The notes beneath the pieces were generated by a model. That model saw nothing but the letters and a program-made list of their open reading frames with translations, was not told the origin of the DNA and did no database searches. This document shows, one piece after another, positions 5,623 to 6,267 of a stretch of DNA of 6,267 bases; within the stretch, counting starts at the first letter, position 1, and each line of letters opens with the position of its first letter. The position numbers and the translations under genes are program-made. Origin of the DNA: Clostridiales bacterium (GTDB taxonomy: Bacteria > Bacillota > Clostridia > Saccharofermentanales > UBA5734); NCBI GenBank assembly GCA_007135995.1, contig SLHU01000396.1:1-6267 (forward strand), written 5' to 3'.

Positions 5623-5645
5623 TCTCTGACAAAATAAGTCAGAGA
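5623..5645 (+). promoter_or_regulatory. Hairpin in the leader of the solute-binding protein gene
   Basis: TCTCTGAC (5623-5630) is perfectly complementary to GTCAGAGA (5638-5645), with an AAAATAA loop. It ends 13 bases before the AAGGAGG ribosome site (5659-5665). No T-run follows, so it is more likely an mRNA-stabilising or translation-tuning element, or an operator dyad, than a terminator. Confidence 0.6.
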
Positions 5646-5672
5646 GGAAGCACAACACAAGGAGGACGTGAA

Positions 5673-6267
5673 ATGTTAAAACTGAGGAATTTAGCCAGCA
5701 TCTTATTAGCGCTGGCACTTCTGCTGTCATTAGCAGCGTGTGGTAACGATGTAACAGACCCGGAAACAACTACAACGACAACTGCAGCCGATGATCCAAC
5801 AGATCCGACGGACGATGAAACAGTAACCGTACCAGATGATGATGAGCCACTGGAAGGCAGGGTTGTAATCAGCACCCAGGCCGGACCTGGCGCTGACGCT
5901 GCCTGGCAGGCAGTCGCAGACGCGTACATGGAAATCAACGAAGGCGTGGAAGTCATTGTTGACCTCAAGCCTGTTGAAGGGTATGACACCTGGATTATCA
6001 ATATGTTCGGTACCGATGATCCTGAAGCGGATATAGTCAACATCAATCTCGCTGGTCCGGCTGCAACCGGTCAATCAATCAACTTCATGGAATATGCAAC
6101 GCTGACCAGTCCTTACTCTGGCCAACCCTGGATTGAGCAGTTTAATTTCGAAATGCAGCAAAAAGACTTGGCGCGGAATGAATGGACAGCCCTGTCACTT
6201 GAATCTGTTCAGGTTCTCTGGGCCTACAACCGTGATTTGTTTGAACAGGTTGGCGCAACTCCGCCTG
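5673..6267 (+). CDS. ABC transporter extracellular solute-binding lipoprotein, sugar type (family 1), N-terminal part
   Basis: 198 complete codons are visible and the gene runs off the window. AAGGAGG at 5659-5665, seven bases before the ATG, is a near-perfect ribosome site. Residues 1-23 are a lipoprotein signal (MLKLRN, hydrophobic core, LAAC) with C23 lipidated. Residues 24-60 form a Thr/Asp/Pro/Glu-rich spacer. From about residue 62 (GRVVISTQAGPGADAAWQAV, then EGVEVIVDLKPVEGYDTWIINMFG, DIVNINLAGP and LWAYNRDLFEQVGATPP) the pattern is that of family 1 carbohydrate-binding proteins. It would capture a sugar or oligosaccharide outside the cell and deliver it to membrane permeases, expected just beyond the window. 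It lies 550 bp after the LacI-family regulator, the likely controller. Ligand is not determinable; a rhamnose-containing glycoside would fit the rhamnosidase nearby. Confidence 0.9.
   Translation, partial: MLKLRNLASILLALALLLSLAACGNDVTDPETTTTTTAADDPTDPTDDETVTVPDDDEPLEGRVVISTQAGPGADAAWQAVADAYMEINEGVEVIVDLKPVEGYDTWIINMFGTDDPEADIVNINLAGPAATGQSINFMEYATLTSPYSGQPWIEQFNFEMQQKDLARNEWTALSLESVQVLWAYNRDLFEQVGATPP

Larger units (their letters stand above)
5123..5672. other. Long intergenic regulatory region before the solute-binding protein gene
   Basis: 550 bases with no credible gene on either strand. It holds three phased motif copies (5347-5409), the inverted 10-mer TTTGTTTCAA (5414-5423), a TTGACA-type promoter candidate (5549-5578) and a leader hairpin (5623-5645). 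The first 220 bases show nothing I can interpret. Confidence 0.6.

Noticed and set aside
5639..6046. A minus-strand frame rich in Ser and Val opposite the solute-binding protein
   Set aside because: Its composition is simply the complement of the Thr/Asp-rich spacer codons of the lipoprotein.

Overview
The window looks like a carbohydrate-utilisation region of a low- to mid-GC Gram-positive-type bacterium, most likely Bacillota. The case rests on strong GGAGG-type ribosome binding sites before every gene, sigma-A-like promoters, two Gram-positive-style lipoproteins (LSAC and LAAC lipoboxes), and TGA used as a normal stop. I cannot name the genus. All convincing genes are on the + strand.

Layout: (1) 1-1095 is the C-terminal part of a GH78-type alpha-L-rhamnosidase-like protein, cut by the window start. 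(2) 1215-2183 is an aldo/keto reductase with an intact D49/Y54/K87/H128 tetrad. (3) 2184-2592 is AT-rich intergenic DNA ending in four tandem copies of a 19-20 bp unit with the palindromic core GTGCCAGGCAC. (4) 2593-3501 is a two-gene module: a 137-residue, four-helix membrane protein with two His-X13-His motifs (predicted di-heme cytochrome b), then a lipoprotein with a cytochrome b5-like domain. It closes with a strong intrinsic terminator at 3539-3574. (5) 3575-4075 is a long regulatory region with a large inverted repeat, a good sigma-A promoter and a candidate operator dyad. (6) 4076-5122 is a LacI/GalR-family regulator. (7) 5123-5672 is a second long intergenic region with three phased copies of an ATTGAATCACGA-like motif, a candidate promoter and a 5'-leader hairpin. 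(8) 5673-6267 is the N-terminal part of a sugar-type ABC solute-binding lipoprotein, cut by the window end.

The rhamnosidase, reductase, LacI regulator and solute-binding protein make a coherent glycan or rhamnoside uptake-and-breakdown set. The redox pair in the middle is unrelated in function. It is bounded by a repeat cluster on one side and a terminator on the other, so it reads as an independent cassette. By the positive-inside rule it should carry electrons across the membrane to an outer-face b5-type heme lipoprotein. I consider this small cytochrome b plus b5-lipoprotein pair, and the organised motifs around the regulator, the parts most worth following up.
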